NCBI RefSeq assembly: GCF_910592395.1
Contig: NC_088308.1
Span: 16,447,501-16,507,500 of the forward strand
DNA length: 60,000 bases
Direction: 5' to 3'
DNA from: Lineus longissimus
Taxonomy: Eukaryota; Nemertea; Pilidiophora; Heteronemertea; Lineidae
Part shown: piece after piece, positions 23,245 to 34,351 of the stretch
How positions within the stretch are numbered: the first letter of the stretch is position 1
Layout: the number at the start of each line of letters is the position of its first letter
Program-made: the position numbers and the translations under genes
The notes under the pieces: model-generated
What the model saw: the letters and a program-made list of their open reading frames with translations, nothing else
Database searches by the model: none
What the model was told of the DNA's origin: nothing

Positions 23245-24315
23245 CGTTTGAACTAAAAAAAACGCCCGCTTTTTAAATTAAATGTGTCATCTAGTATCAA
23301 ACGGAAACGGTTTGAAACTTTGCCCTCTCGTTGCCATTCATATGATATAGGCGCTATAAATGTTTCAAACCAATAGTCATCCTATTACTCTTGTAGTGGT
23401 TAATTTAAAAAAAAGTACATATCAAACAAAATGCAATGTCATTTCCGGCGGAATCGGCGCCATTGTGTCTGCGATAACCTTTTGTAACAAATGTCAACTT
23501 TATCAAGAAGATAGACATTCTGAATTTCTTATAGTTCCAACATGGTTATTCGGTATTACCAAAACCAGGTTAGACCCAAATGTTCCGACCAAATGCACAG
23601 TATAGTTCGCCTGGAGAATTCCCCATTGTTGACCTTCGGTGGCGTATGGAATCCTGGGAAATAGTTCCATAGAAAATAAAATGAAAGCAGGTTGAAGGTC
23701 AAATTAACAATTGGTAACTTCGCGGGAAATTGCTAGCTACTCGGTGCATTCCCGAATTGATTGTGAGCGAGTACAGTTGACCGATTTCTGACCGGCATTT
23801 TTGATGACGGAAAAGTTCTTCCGAGCAGCCGAGAGGAGCGGGCAGGGCTCTTTTTAAGTATTATTCATGTATTGCGTTGCAAGTTCATAGTATGAGACTG
23901 TGAATGCCTTTATTAGTGTGAAATTGTCAGCTGGTTTGAAGACGTTTCTGCCTAAGCTTATGATCTTATAAAAACTTATATTACTTTATAAGGGCGGCCA
24001 CCCATAGTACATTTTGTACATGCATTCAGTGTATAGTCTTTAGTAAAGTAACCCCTTTTCATGTATACTTATTGGCTGTCCTTTTCAGTTGAAGTTAGTT
24101 CGGAAGCCAATTAATTCTAATCTTAAACTAAAACCATGAATAGACTTCAGTCTACAGAAAGAGTTTAGTTAGAAACTTATAGAATTTTAGTAGTCAATTT
24201 GATGCACTTGAGAGGTTTTCGTTGCATGCATTGGCAGTCGTAGTTTAGGCTGGTTAACCCTTTGTGGTCTGGACGGTTCCTCCAGTCTGTCGTAGTTGTC
24301 TACAATTGTAGTCCA

Positions 24316-24543
24316 GAGATGTCGACACCGCCAGTATAGTTATTCACAGATGTCGCCACCTGCCAGTCGCCGTAGTTAGCAACCAGATGTCGCCATCTGC
24401 CGATCGTCGTTAGCAACCAGATGTCGACGCCTGCCGATCGTCGTTAGCAACCATATATCGCCACCTGCCAATCGTTGTTAGCAACCAGATGTCGCCACCT
24501 GCCAATCGTTGTTAGCAACCAGATGTCGCCACCTGCCAAGCAG
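24316..24543. repeat. 34-bp minisatellite in the presumed BEL LTR
   Basis: TTAGCAACCAGATGTCGCC recurs at 24376, 24410, 24444, 24478 and 24512, a constant 34-bp period, with two degenerate units before (from about 24316). Units vary at a few positions (CGCCACC/CGACGCC, CAATCGTTG/CGATCGTCG). It lies upstream of a BEL/Pao primer-binding site, so it may be an expanded segment of the 5' LTR. Confidence 0.8.
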
Positions 24544-25182
24544 TTATATATATAGATTTGATGTTGGTGAAGTTCCGTTAGGGGGGTGTTTGCTCCTTCG
24601 GACATATTTATACGACTTTTGGTGCGATCTAGTATAGAATTTTAGTCGGAAATACTTCTAAAGATTTCAGTTTCGGGAATGCCAATCTTCAGTTACTAGA
24701 TCGTACTGCAGCTATATTTAAAACTTATCTCAATACGCTTAGCGTGTTATATATTCAAGTCATCAATTTATATGTGTGTATTTGTGTGAAGCACCGTTCT
24801 CGTACTCGTTACGTATAGCGCACTGTCAGTTAATAGTTAGCAAACGTCAGTGTTATACACGGCTACAAGCCACCATTATACCAATGCCCTTGAAGAATTG
24901 AAAAAGCGATTCTATAAGCCACCCGACCAGAAGCTGTACCGGCCAAGAGGATCAACCTTCGTCAGACTACACTCCTCCGTTGTTGGTGCACTACCCCCGT
25001 ATCTGGATCGAGAATAGTCTAAAGGCGAACCACAGTTGTGCCGATCCCCTTGACCTTGAACGTGTGATACTCTAAACCAACTGGATCAGTTTGTCTTGTA
25101 AGAATCACCATTGGTTTCGAACATCGTAATTGCACTTGTACGCCATCTATATTTGATAGTTTATACAGCCTTCGCCAAAACA

Positions 25183-25199
25183 TGGTCCTTCGAACCGGA
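25183..25199 (+). promoter_or_regulatory. primer-binding site of a BEL/Pao retrotransposon
   Basis: TGGTCCTTCGAACCGGA is the reverse complement of a tRNA 3' end including CCA and the T-arm GGTTCGA. Priming sites of this kind follow the 5' LTR directly, so the LTR should end ...CCAAAACA at 25182. The LTR start is not determined; it probably lies between about 23.7 and 24.3 kb. Confidence 0.7.
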
Positions 25200-25283
25200 G
25201 ATATAGGAACCGGATATTCATAGAATCTTTGATATTTATAGAAATCGAACTAGGGAATTTGAATTTGTGTCGAGCTTAGAACG

Positions 25284-27053
25284 ATGGGTGATGCCGACAG
25301 TCCCGACAAGATGGAAGGTTGGAGGGTCACCTGCCAGGTGTACGCTGAGGATATATCTGACAACATCATTCAGCATCTTGGTGCCCGAGACGATGAGCAG
25401 CCATTAGAGTACATGGGAAGCCTTCACACTGATATACTCAGTGGGGTGAACGTGATGCAGTTGTTGAAAGAATCTTGCAGACGTGAATTGGGAGCTTACC
25501 TACCAAAAGAGCAGCAAAATGTCGGGGAGCAGAACTCAGCTTCCGTAGAACCTGTAACAGAAAAGACCAAAACCTAAAGTGAAAGAAAGGGCAATCCAGC
25601 CTGAGGATAACAAGGATATGGAGGCCAAGAATACAGAAATAGAAAAAGCGGACTCTCATATTGGGATGTTGAAAGAGGAACCAACGTTGGTACTGGGAGA
25701 TCAACATGATCAGCGCATCTACTAGATGGTGTAAAGCCGGGGAGCGATGTGAAGCCGAAGATCGGGTTTCAGCAGCCAGAGAGGTTGACAGGCCAACTCC
25801 GACCACTCCCAGATCTACCTCATATTGCCGATTTTACCTTCAACGAAGCGTGAGCCGAGCTACCAGACACCGCATGAGGACCTTCATCTCAGGACTCAGA
25901 GGACGCACAGCGGTCATCCCTATTCAATGAAACAGCAGCTGAGACTCCAGGTCAACGAAGTAGGACCCCATCCAGGCAGTTTACCAACTTACCTGAGGAG
26001 ACTGATGATAAAGCCTTACGACAGTTTTTCCAGGGAATAGCTAACCCAAAGCTGAAGCACTTTTAAAGGGAAAAGGACAATTATTTTGATTGGCGTGAGC
26101 AGTTCGATTTATTTATCGACCAAGTCCAAGTGCCAGTCCGGCATAAGACGGTTATGTTTAAGTCCGCTCTCCAAGGAAAACACCTTCAGTTGATTGAGAA
26201 GTACGGCGACACTCAAGTTTAGTGCCAGGCGGCCTTAGATAAGTTAGAAAATCGCTGTGGTGGTAAACGACGACTCATTCAACGTCACACGAGAAAGCTG
26301 ATGTCATAAACCCGAGTTCAGGAAGACGATTTAAAAGGCCTTGAACGATTTGCTGACAACATTGAAGATGCCGTTATGGCGCTGTGAGAACAAGGTGGGG
26401 AGTCTGCATTGATAGGAGATTCAGCCATCCTTTCCATTGTCATCCAGAAGACCCCGGAGAAACTCTTTCTCAGGTACCAAGATAGCAAGCCGGATCATGA
26501 GAATCTCATCTCTATTAGCGGTTGGTTGTCCGAATACGTGAATAGGAGATTGGAGCTACGTGAGATAAGGGAATCCACCCATGGTGACAGTGACAATAAG
26601 GGGAATTCCAACCAAAATGCCGGAAGCAACAAGAAGTTTGGGAGATCTCACCAGAACTCTACGTCGACCGCTGCCACCTCAAACTCGAAGCCCAAGCGCA
26701 AGACACCTGCTAAACCAAATACTGCGAAGCCAAAGCCTGATGTAAAATGTCCGGAGAGCCTAGATGATAATACCAGAAGAAGGATAGGAGCACAGACAAT
26801 GGTCGACCTATGCAGAAGTGTGCACATCCTTGATTGGTGTAAGAAGAGGTATAATTGGGAACACTGGGCTGTTGTTCCATTCCTTAGAAGCCCGGGAAGA
26901 AAGACAGTGGAATTGGTGATAGGATCGGATCATCCTGAGTTGCCTTTATATTTAGAAGAAAGAAAAGGAAGGCCGGGAGAGTCGATTGCCAGGAGAACCC
27001 CCCTTGGGATGGACTTGTACTGGAATAATAGAGCCAGGAAGTCCGAGAAATAA
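25284..27053 (+). pseudogene. BEL/Pao gag-pol remnant
   Basis: An ATG at 25284 opens a 97-codon frame that breaks at 25577. Further on, in shifted frames with at least three in-frame stops (near 26219, 26307 and 26384), there is a gag-like stretch: FDWREQFDLFIDQV, then KSALQGKHLQLIEKYGD and AALDKLENRCGG. This matches the DUF1759 capsid region of BEL/Pao elements. The last frame (26409-27053) ends with VELVIGSDHPEL and ARRTPLGMDLYW, typical of the junction after the BEL aspartic protease. The zinc-knuckle and protease core are missing between them. The reverse transcriptase, RNase H, integrase and 3' LTR are absent. It is a dead copy. Confidence 0.75.
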
Positions 27054-27379
27054 GCTTCAGTCATGTTTTGGAGCCGTAGTGGGTGAGGTGTCTTTTAAAT
27101 GAGAAGACCTTGAGCTCTGACTTTGAAACCGATTTAGTTCATTGAATGACCTAACGGTACAAACGTTCATGTCATTCGGTTTCATGTTTTTATCTTTCTC
27201 ACAAGTCCGGATATTCGCGATTATTAAATGTGATATGTCAGTTTTGCAAAGGGCCCTGGGGCGATTCACACCAAATGTCGTTCCAAAATTATTCTTGGTT
27301 TGGCCGCTACGGGGCGTAATGCAAAAACATAAAACATGCAATAGGACCCGTGATTTCGGTCGGATTTGCATGATTTTTT

Positions 27380-28200
27380 GGTAGGTATAATAAAGTAATA
27401 AAGTTAAATTTATAAAGCGCTGTTTCCATTTGAAAATGTTCAAAAGCGCTCCCCACTATAGTTGACAGTCATTAGTTGCGTGAGAAATGTTTTCTGAAAA
27501 GCTTAGTTTTTAGAGCCTTCCTGAACTTGTTCAGAGTGTCTTCCTGGCGTAGGCCTTGGCCGAGAGAGTTCCAAGCCAATGCGGCCGCTGAGCTGAAAGC
27601 TCTCCCGCCAAAACTCGAGCTTTGGAACCGTGGGGTGACGAGAAGGTTCTTGTCCGCAGATCTAAGTGCACGCTTTGGTGCGTACGGCACTAACAGTTCC
27701 TCCAGATATTTCGGGGCCAGTTGGCGATAACATTTGTAGACAACTGTTAGGATTTTAAACTCAATCCGCGCTCGTATGGGTAACCAGTGCAGGTCTCAAA
27801 GCGCTCATGTGATATGGTCCCGTTTGCGAGTGCGAGTCACCAGACGTGCGGCGTTGTTTTGCACCATTTGTAGTTTTGATAAGAGTTCACTGGATATATT
27901 AAACAATAGGCTGTTGCAGTAATCCAGCCTGGACAACACAAGAGCCTGAACGAGAGTTCTTGTCGCGTCTCGTGTTAACATGTTTCGAGCCTGCGCGATG
28001 TTTCTGAGATGGAAATTACCTGAGCTCACAATGCTATTCACATGTGAGGTCATAGACAACACAGAGTCGAACATGACTCCAAGATTCCGCACCGGGCCGT
28101 TTGCCACCTTAACCTCGACTCCGTCAATCGACATGAATTCGATGCATAGTGCAATGAAGCGCTGGTACTCCTTAGCAATGATATACATCGCACATCATAC
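27380..28200 (-). pseudogene. 3' fragment of an L2/CR1-like LINE
   Basis: On the minus strand, 28188-27805 encodes the region just after the RT active site (VRNLGVMFDSVLSM, ALVLSRLDYCNSLLF, LQMVQNNAARLV). After a frame break, 27690-27472 encodes the C-terminal tail (FGGRAFSSAAALAWNSL). This order is the C-terminal part of CR1/L2-type LINE proteins. The 3' UTR (27471-27380) has GCGCTTTATAAATTTAA, the usual L2-like end. The element is 5'-truncated at about 28200 and frameshifted, so inactive. 27054-27379, between BEL and this fragment, is unassigned. Confidence 0.8.
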
Positions 28201-29356
28201 GGATTTTTGATTTGACCTACTTTTCAAGGTCACAGAGGTCAAAGTTCGCTAAATCACCGTGGCACGTTTCGTTTCAATTGAGCTAGAAGGTTCTAAACCT
28301 TAGGTGTGGACATGTATCTGGGGACACCCTATTCTACCCCAAAAAAATTGGCCCGGCCCACTCTGAAACTAAATGTTGGAAAATTGAACAACGCCCTATT
28401 TCTCTGAAACTGATAATTGGATAGCAAACAAATTTCATGTATATATCGATGTACTCACTACAGCATCTCTGATTTTTAGTCTAATTCGATAACCATTATA
28501 CCCGCAATTTTTTTGTTCCCGGTTTAGCATGTTTCAATGTCGACGGGCCCGTAAACCAACGAATTAAAAAAACGTGGCATTAATGCTTACTGCAATTTTT
28601 ACATGGAATCGCATGTTTCCTTTAACAGGCGTGCCCTGCATGTTTTGCTGCTTTAAGCTTTTGTTCTGCTCTATTGCACTAACTTGCGAATTCTGCTGTT
28701 ACTTGTTAAATTTGCTCCTTTGTTGGTTGAGTATTGTACATGTATACTGCAAATGACATGCATCAACATTCTTCGAGGTGAACACATGATCCCTGGACCA
28801 TTTCATTCAGTAAAATATGAATAAGAGCTTGAGATTCTGAATCATTTAGGTAAAAAGTCTCCAAGGGGTGCACGCAATTGCCGAAAAAAATCCCTTTATT
28901 TTTTAAAGATACCTTTGCCAATTTCCCGTACAGAACGTATCAGTCCGCAGGAAAATAATCCAAGTAAATTGATGAATTTTTCGGTAAAACCAACGCCAGC
29001 GTAAAACCATTACCTCTTCGACCTCCTGATCATGATAGGTGTTCACGTTTGCGAAAACTATGGAGGTTAACGATGTCGGCCGAATGCTTTTTTGATTTTT
29101 TCCGTTGTTGATTATTAAAAGTACAAACAATATAATAATATGTGTTTTTTTTTTAAATGTCCCTCGTTAAAAGTCCAATAACGCAGTCGCTTTTGCATCC
29201 ATATCTTTGAAAATCGGGCCTGATTTAACTTGTGATATTATAAGCAAGCTATTAAGATGTGTTAGGCCTTTCAATACTGACGGTGCCAATGTCAAGAATG
29301 CGATATCAGTGGTTCTGGAAAACTTGCTTAAAATTTACCATTTTTATATATCATAG
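28201..29356. other. no gene seen
   Basis: Intronic or intergenic spacer. TTGACCTACTTTTCAAGGTC near 28210 resembles a dispersed repeat; nothing else recognised. Confidence 0.35.
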
Positions 29357-29481
29357 GTTGAGGTCAAAAAATTTGTAGAGGAGAAAAAGATAGAGCAAGC
29401 TGAGTGTATCTTCTTGCGCAAGCCTAATAGCGAAGTCGAAATTCCTTCCAAAGAGAGGAAGAATGAGGACGAGAAAGAAAG
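29357..29481 (+). CDS. internal exon of an unrecognised gene (125 bp)
   Basis: Acceptor TTTTTATATATCATAG and donor GAAAG|GTAAAG bound a frame open throughout, phase 0 in and 2 out. The product starts VEVKKFVEEKKIEQAECIFL and ends KERKNEDEKE; it is rich in Lys and Glu. Phase 0 agrees with the 23027 exon before it and phase 2 with the 31733 exon after it. The W-x-C-x-F pattern made by joining it to the previous exon faintly recalls the N-terminus of TRPM channels, but too weakly to name it. Confidence 0.45.
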
Positions 29482-29632
29482 GTAAAGTAATTATAGGCCC
29501 CAGATCCCGTCTGGGGACTATATTGTTATCACTGGAATTCTCGAAACTGTTATTTTCTTCCACCAACACATTTATTGCGGTAGTCCAGCAAAACGGCTAC
29601 ATAAACCAGAAATCAATCACCCTTACACCACC

Positions 29633-29985
29633 AAACCCAATTCCATATAAGGACTATCGCAAAAGTATTTTTTAAATCCTGAGTATTTCGATACTTTTGA
29701 AGCATTTTTGCTGAGATATCGTCTGATCGTCTTCTCCCAACATGCCCAAGCTGCGATTCAATCTGACATGCGCTGTGACATGCGCAGAGGCGAGACGCTG
29801 ATATATTAGCATAAGCTCCGCCCCGTCATAATGACGTCATTATTCTCAGGAGTTGGTCGAGCGATGGGACGATGGAGGTATTATAAAGAAACCCAATTCG
29901 ATTCATGGACTATCGCAAAAAGATTTTTCAAAACTCAGAATATTTCGATGCTTTAGATGCGTTTTTATGACTCCAACTCCTCCCT
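29633..29985. repeat. ~100-bp direct duplication
   Basis: 29636-29740 and 29890-29985 share CCCAATTC, GGACTATCGCAAAA, TATTTCGATRCTTT and GCRTTTTT in the same order with about 80% similarity. They are separated by about 150 bases that include ATTAGCATAAGCTCCGCCCC. Origin unknown. Confidence 0.45.
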
Positions 29986-30612
29986 CTCTGGGAGCTGGAG
30001 TCAGTATTGTTTTCGCTCAGGTTTCTCGTCCAATCACGTGACCTCTCCAACACTCGATAATGCACTCTTTTCGTCCACGTTTTAGGCCAATCTTCGGCAT
30101 GAACATGAAATCTAATAAGCGCAGTACTTAAATCAGATGTTTCTCTCGCCTTGAAAACATTCCTGGGTAAAATCCATTGAGATTAGCCGAGTTAATCTAC
30201 TTTTTCTCTGATTAAAATCTCTGCCGCTGAATTCTATAAATAGAAACTATTAACATCGCGGCAGTGTGGTTCCCATTGTGCGCCCTCCCACTTCACACCA
30301 TGTCTGGAAGTTTTACGGAGAGGGAGGGCGTGCGGTAAGAAGAATGGCCAAAATGACGTCACGTTTTCCTGTCAATGCCTCTTGCCGGACCAGTCAAGCA
30401 TTGGGAAAGCATCTTTAATTCAGACAACGTTAGAACTAAAGTAAAAGCAGATTTCACCACTAACCAGTCAAATCGGAATACGACGGCGCAAAATGTTCTC
30501 GCTTTCTACTCTGTTGACATGACGACTACCTGGGGACTATCAAATTTGCTACCAGCAAATTTCGGAATTCTAGTATTTTATTCTGATTCTGCACAGGTGC
30601 AACTGACCATCA

Positions 30613-30648
30613 GTCCCTTCAAACGCTTTCGAAAGCGTTCGAAGGGAC
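30613..30648. repeat. 36-bp near-perfect palindrome
   Basis: GTCCCTTCAAACGCTTTC followed directly by GAAAGCGTTCGAAGGGAC: 18-base arms with one mismatch and no loop. It lies in an unannotated intronic stretch. Spacerless palindromes of this length are unusual. Confidence 0.75.
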
Positions 30649-30794
30649 TATTTGGCCCCTCAAATTTACCAGCCAACTTCTTTCTCTTCTTCTTATACGA
30701 TCCGTCTTGAACGTGTATGGTTAGTGAGGCTAATCCAACGAAAAAACGAAAAGAAACGAAAAGAAACAAACGATTAGTGAGGTTTGAGTTAGAC

Positions 30795-30865
30795 CAAGGA
30801 TCGAACCCGGGATTACCTATTCGAAATGCCGACGACATTGTCTCCTCACACAGCCATTGTGGCTT
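30795..30865 (-). repeat. tRNA-derived SINE head (degenerate)
   Basis: On the minus strand a good B-box GGGTTCGATCC (30798-30808) is preceded by TAATCCC and, about 45 bases upstream, an imperfect A-box TGGCTGTGTGAGG near 30850-30862. The middle resembles a tRNA anticodon arm. It lacks an acceptor stem, so a SINE is likelier than a functional tRNA. Confidence 0.4.
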
Positions 30866-31732
30866 TCAGAGCGCGAACGCCGATGGCCAACAACAAATCC
30901 CCTGGTAATGAATATTTTCGTTTGTTATATCTTGTACCATGAAAATCGTATATTCCCACAAGTGTAAAAAAGGTCCAAAATCAACATCTCCTAAAAGTTG
31001 AAATTGAAACCACGGACGGTCCGTGTTGAAACAAAATTTCCCAGACTTAATAAAAAAGATTATAGCTCTCCATGCAAAAACACAAGGCGAATAATCATGA
31101 TATTCAAGGAAAATTACGACGGAAACGACGACTTAAAGGATAGAAATCCCACAATAACCAATTAAAGAAAACATTTTCATTTATAAAATCGGTATTTTGA
31201 TGCTTTACAATTGGTCCAAATCGTCAGTGAGATGAAATTCTAACAGGTCAACGTGGTTTAAGGCATGGATGGAGGTTTTACCATCGTACAGTAATAAGGC
31301 TGTTTTTAACACCTCGATATTATTAACGATGACTTTGCTCCTATTCAAATGGAGCAAATCAGATGTTGATTTCGACGCTTGCAGAAGCGGTACCTACCCC
31401 TTTTACATGGACATCAATGTCTCAAGAAAGACTGGTCGTTTTGTGCCCCACCCTCACGGTATGGGTGACCAATACCTCCAGTTAGGTATCAATTCCTTAA
31501 ACCACTTTGATAAAGATCGTCTGCTGGCCGAGGGGCGGGGGGGGGGGGGGCACGAAATACCCATCGTACAGCAAAACTGTAACACCGCCCTGACTGTATA
31601 TCGAAACGAAATTCATTTGTCCTGTAAGTGGATTTTCATACTAGTCTTTTCCGCATCATCAATATTGCAGAACCCTTATGCATGCTGCGTGTGAATTTCA
31701 AACGCCACTGAAATTGTTTTCTCTATGAACAG
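30866..31732. other. no gene seen
   Basis: Spacer. A 141-codon frame at 31269-31694 has no recognisable motif and crosses a G14 run, so it is not accepted. Confidence 0.35.
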
Positions 31733-31868
31733 ACTTTGCGAACCTCACGGCCTGGCGATTTCAGAACATATTAGAAGTCGGAATGCGAAGCGTGACGATA
31801 GTCCTGAATGCGATACAGATTGGACAACGACAAAATGCTATGGTCAAACATACAACTCATCGTCACCG
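31733..31868 (+). CDS. internal exon of an unrecognised gene (136 bp)
   Basis: Acceptor TTGTTTTCTCTATGAACAG and donor CACCG|GTAGGT bound the exon. Read in phase 2 (one base completing an Arg codon from the 29481 donor), it is open for 45 codons and ends in phase 0. It starts LCEPHGLAISEHI and ends KCYGQTYNSSSP, with three Cys. Two of the three possible phases contain stops or are unsupported, and the open one is the phase the previous exon demands. A thyroglobulin-type-1 or TRPM N-terminal likeness is possible but weak. Confidence 0.45.
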
Positions 31869-32686
31869 GTAGGTACTTAACTAGTGTTCATTTCTAAAAA
31901 TTCACGGTAATATTGGGTAATTGAGAAAAAAATTGCTGTCTTTAAAGTCCTATATCCAGCAGATGGATTGACAAAAGTGTCCACAATTTGAAGCAATCTC
32001 GCGTCATATCTCGTCTTAATTTCAGCAATTAGAACTATTGAACAGTAACGGCATTGGTAGGACGCCACAAAAATCGCAGTGTCAATGACTTACCAATTTC
32101 AAAAAAAATGTGTCTCTGATAACTTTTAGATAAAAAGCCTCGGGATCACAAAGAAAAAAAATCATCGACATTTTACCTCGAGACATATGTTTGATTGTTT
32201 TATCGCAGATTAGGCTAGTAACGTGATCATATGCATGATTGGATGCCAGTGATGTGACATCATCAATATGTCTGAACGCTTAGGTTTCATAGATGAGTCA
32301 CGCGTAAATACTTTAACTTGGAAAATGGCCCATATTTTCTATATTTATTATCATTTTTTATTGCCAATTTGTGATTAATGCAGTAGAGTAGACCATACAG
32401 CCCCGAAGGATATCCATACACTTCATACACTACACATTGGTGTTAACTCCAGCCAGTTCTATAACCAGTTTAATCCATCGTCAAATTGTCTCGGTGAAAA
32501 CAGGCTTGTGAGGTCGAGCAAAGCTAAGCAACAAATTGTCAGCGGAATCCTCTCTGAGATCTCTAGTTCGCTCTAAATAAGAATTGATGTGCGCAACAAC
32601 ACACAAGGCTCTATTATCAGGAAAGACCACTAATTCTACAGTAGAAGAGTGACAACCTGGCCTGCTTTGTTTCAAGAGAGAATCTC

Positions 32687-32694
32687 TATAAAAG
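32687..32694 (+). promoter_or_regulatory. TATA box of a second promoter
   Basis: TATAAAAG is followed at about +25 by an initiator-like CTCACTAAGG and then a short leader ending in an ATG exon with a strong donor (32773-32787). 31869-32686 upstream has no recognised feature. Confidence 0.5.
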
Positions 32695-32772
32695 CTGCAC
32701 CTATTCTCACTAAGGGAACACGCGGAAACCGTTAGTTTGCTATAAAGTGTTTGTTGACGCTGTTCTGTCAAC

Positions 32773-32787
32773 ATGGCCAGTAACATT
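32773..32787 (+). CDS. possible alternative first coding exon (Met-Ala-Ser-Asn-Ile)
   Basis: ATG in the context GTCAACATGG opens five codons followed by donor ATT|GTAAGTTTT, phase 0. It lies 79 bases after a good TATA box. It could be the first coding exon of the gene ending at 38432, or an alternative start for the gene model beginning at 10804, which also leaves its first exon in phase 0. A fold-back transposon begins only 98 bases into the following intron. The next exon was not found. Confidence 0.4.
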
Positions 32788-32885
32788 GTAAGTTTTAAGG
32801 TCAGAACCTACAGGCTAATGTCCGGAGACAAATCCAAGTCGAGAGGTAGCTCAGATTTTCCGAATACGAAATTTTCATGTCCCAC

Positions 32886-34351
32886 TATGGCAAGCCGTTT
32901 GCTTCAAAAAGTCGAGATGATTTTTTTTAAGTCGAGATTTTTTTTTTCAAGTCAAGAAAAAATATTTCAAGTCAAGAAATTTCTTCAAAAAGTTGAGATT
33001 AGTATTTTCAAGTTTACACATTTTTTTTCAATTCTACAAGTTTTTTTTTAAGTCGACTTTTTAAATATATATACATATTTTGTTTTTAGTAAAAAAAATT
33101 TGTTTTCGTTAATTTTTTTATATACAACTTATCAGTTGATTATTTTTCTAATTCTTAAAAAAAAATTTTCAAGTCGATAAAAAGTTATTGCAAATGACAA
33201 ATTTCCTATTCAACAAAAAAAAACACATTCGAGACAGAAAAATAAGTCGAACATTATGACGTCATCACTTTTCGTGTACAGTATGTCGACTCGTCCCCAG
33301 CCGTTCTCTTGCTGACTTCGCATTCTAATGCCCACATATATACATAGCAGGGGACCAGTCTATACAGTATGCAAGATGGCAGGAGGCGATGTTGTTGACA
33401 TTGCCGAGTGTCTGCGTCAGTGTCCCGCTTTGGTCCGGCGATCTGAAAGGGCCAGACAATCATTAGATCAAAACAAACTAGAGAACTGTTCCAGGCTACT
33501 AGATGACATTCTAGGAATTCTGAGTGCGCTGTATATACGTGCATGCGATCACTTCGGTGCCGGTTCCGTTTTGGCAGAAGATTTTGCGGAGGTCTTGGTG
33601 CATATGCACAGCACTAACGATCAGGTATTGCACGCGATAGAGGGTTTGCAGAATAACACGACACACGGGCCTGATCGCGGCTGGCCAGGTGTTGAATTGG
33701 AACAGCGCGCGCAATGTACACAAAAACGGATGACGTCATAATGTTCGACTTTATTTTTGTAGCGCTCGACTGATTATTTTCTCGTGTACGAAATTTTTAC
33801 TCGAGTATGAAATTTTTACTTTCGACACTATTTCGGTATATCATTATTATATTTTAGAAACACTATTTTTATTTTTATAATCATTTTTTTCTCGCAGTGA
33901 AATTTTTATTAATTGATTCAACTTCAATAAGTTAAATGAGAAGAAAAATAAATATCTCGACTTGAAAAAAAAATTAATTTCAAATTTTTTTTCTTGACTT
34001 GAAAAAAAATATCTTGACTAGAAAAAAATCATTTCGACTAGAAAAAAAATCATTTCGACTAGAAAAAAAATCATTTCGACTTTTTGAAGCAAACGGCTTG
34101 CCATAGATAAGTTGTATATAAAAAAATTAATGAAAATTTTTTTACTTAAAAAAAAAATATGTATATATATTTAAAAAGTCGACTTAAAAAAAAACTTGTA
34201 GAATTGAAAAAAAAAATATGTAAACTTGAAAATACTAATCTCAACTTTTTGAAGAAATTTCTTGACTTGAAATATTTTTTCTTGACTTGAAAAAAAAAAT
34301 CTCGACTTGAAAAAAATCATCTCGACTTTTTGAAGCAAACGGCTTGCCATA
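32886..34351. mobile_element. TATGGC fold-back element F1 (GTCGAG-unit arms), double right end
   Basis: Termini are TATGGCAAGCCGTTTGCTTC at the left and the reverse complement ending at 34351. The arms (32886-33132 and 34106-34351) are arrays of AAGTCGAGATTTTTT or AAGTCAAGAAA units and pair closely. A second, complete right terminus GGCTTGCCATA occurs inside at 34105, belonging to a related but different arm (33740-34105, units CATTTCGACTAGAAAAAAA). The innermost paired block is AGTCGAACATTATGACGTCATC at about 33246-33267 and 33724-33746. The centre carries a promoter-like stretch and a reading frame. Flanks TCCCAC and CAGTAC do not match, so no target duplication is seen. The structure looks like one element recombined with, or inserted beside, another. 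Confidence 0.75.
33376..33741 (+). CDS. open frame carried by fold-back element F1
   Basis: The ATG sits in CAAGATGGCAGG, 35-45 bases after an ACATATATACAT TATA-like stretch. The frame runs 121 codons and stops inside the right arm at TGACGTCATAA. The product starts MAGGDVVDIAECLRQCPAL and is predicted helical and soluble. Its end, GPDRGWPGVELEQRAQ, faintly recalls the start of the HTH region (GRPxxxxxxEQ) in a family of animal integrase-core proteins, so it may be a truncated transposase N-terminus; this is weak. GC content is higher than the arms. It may be an acquired first exon. Coding status uncertain. Confidence 0.35.
   Translation: MAGGDVVDIAECLRQCPALVRRSERARQSLDQNKLENCSRLLDDILGILSALYIRACDHFGAGSVLAEDFAEVLVHMHSTNDQVLHAIEGLQNNTTHGPDRGWPGVELEQRAQCTQKRMTS

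Noticed and set aside
24316-24543. CRISPR-like array (regular 34-bp period)
   Set aside because: Units abut with no unique spacers, there are no cas genes, and the setting is a eukaryotic retrotransposon. It is a minisatellite.
31269-31694. 141-codon frame as a gene
   Set aside because: It runs through a G14 homopolymer, has no recognisable domain and lies directly before a better supported exon with splice signals.
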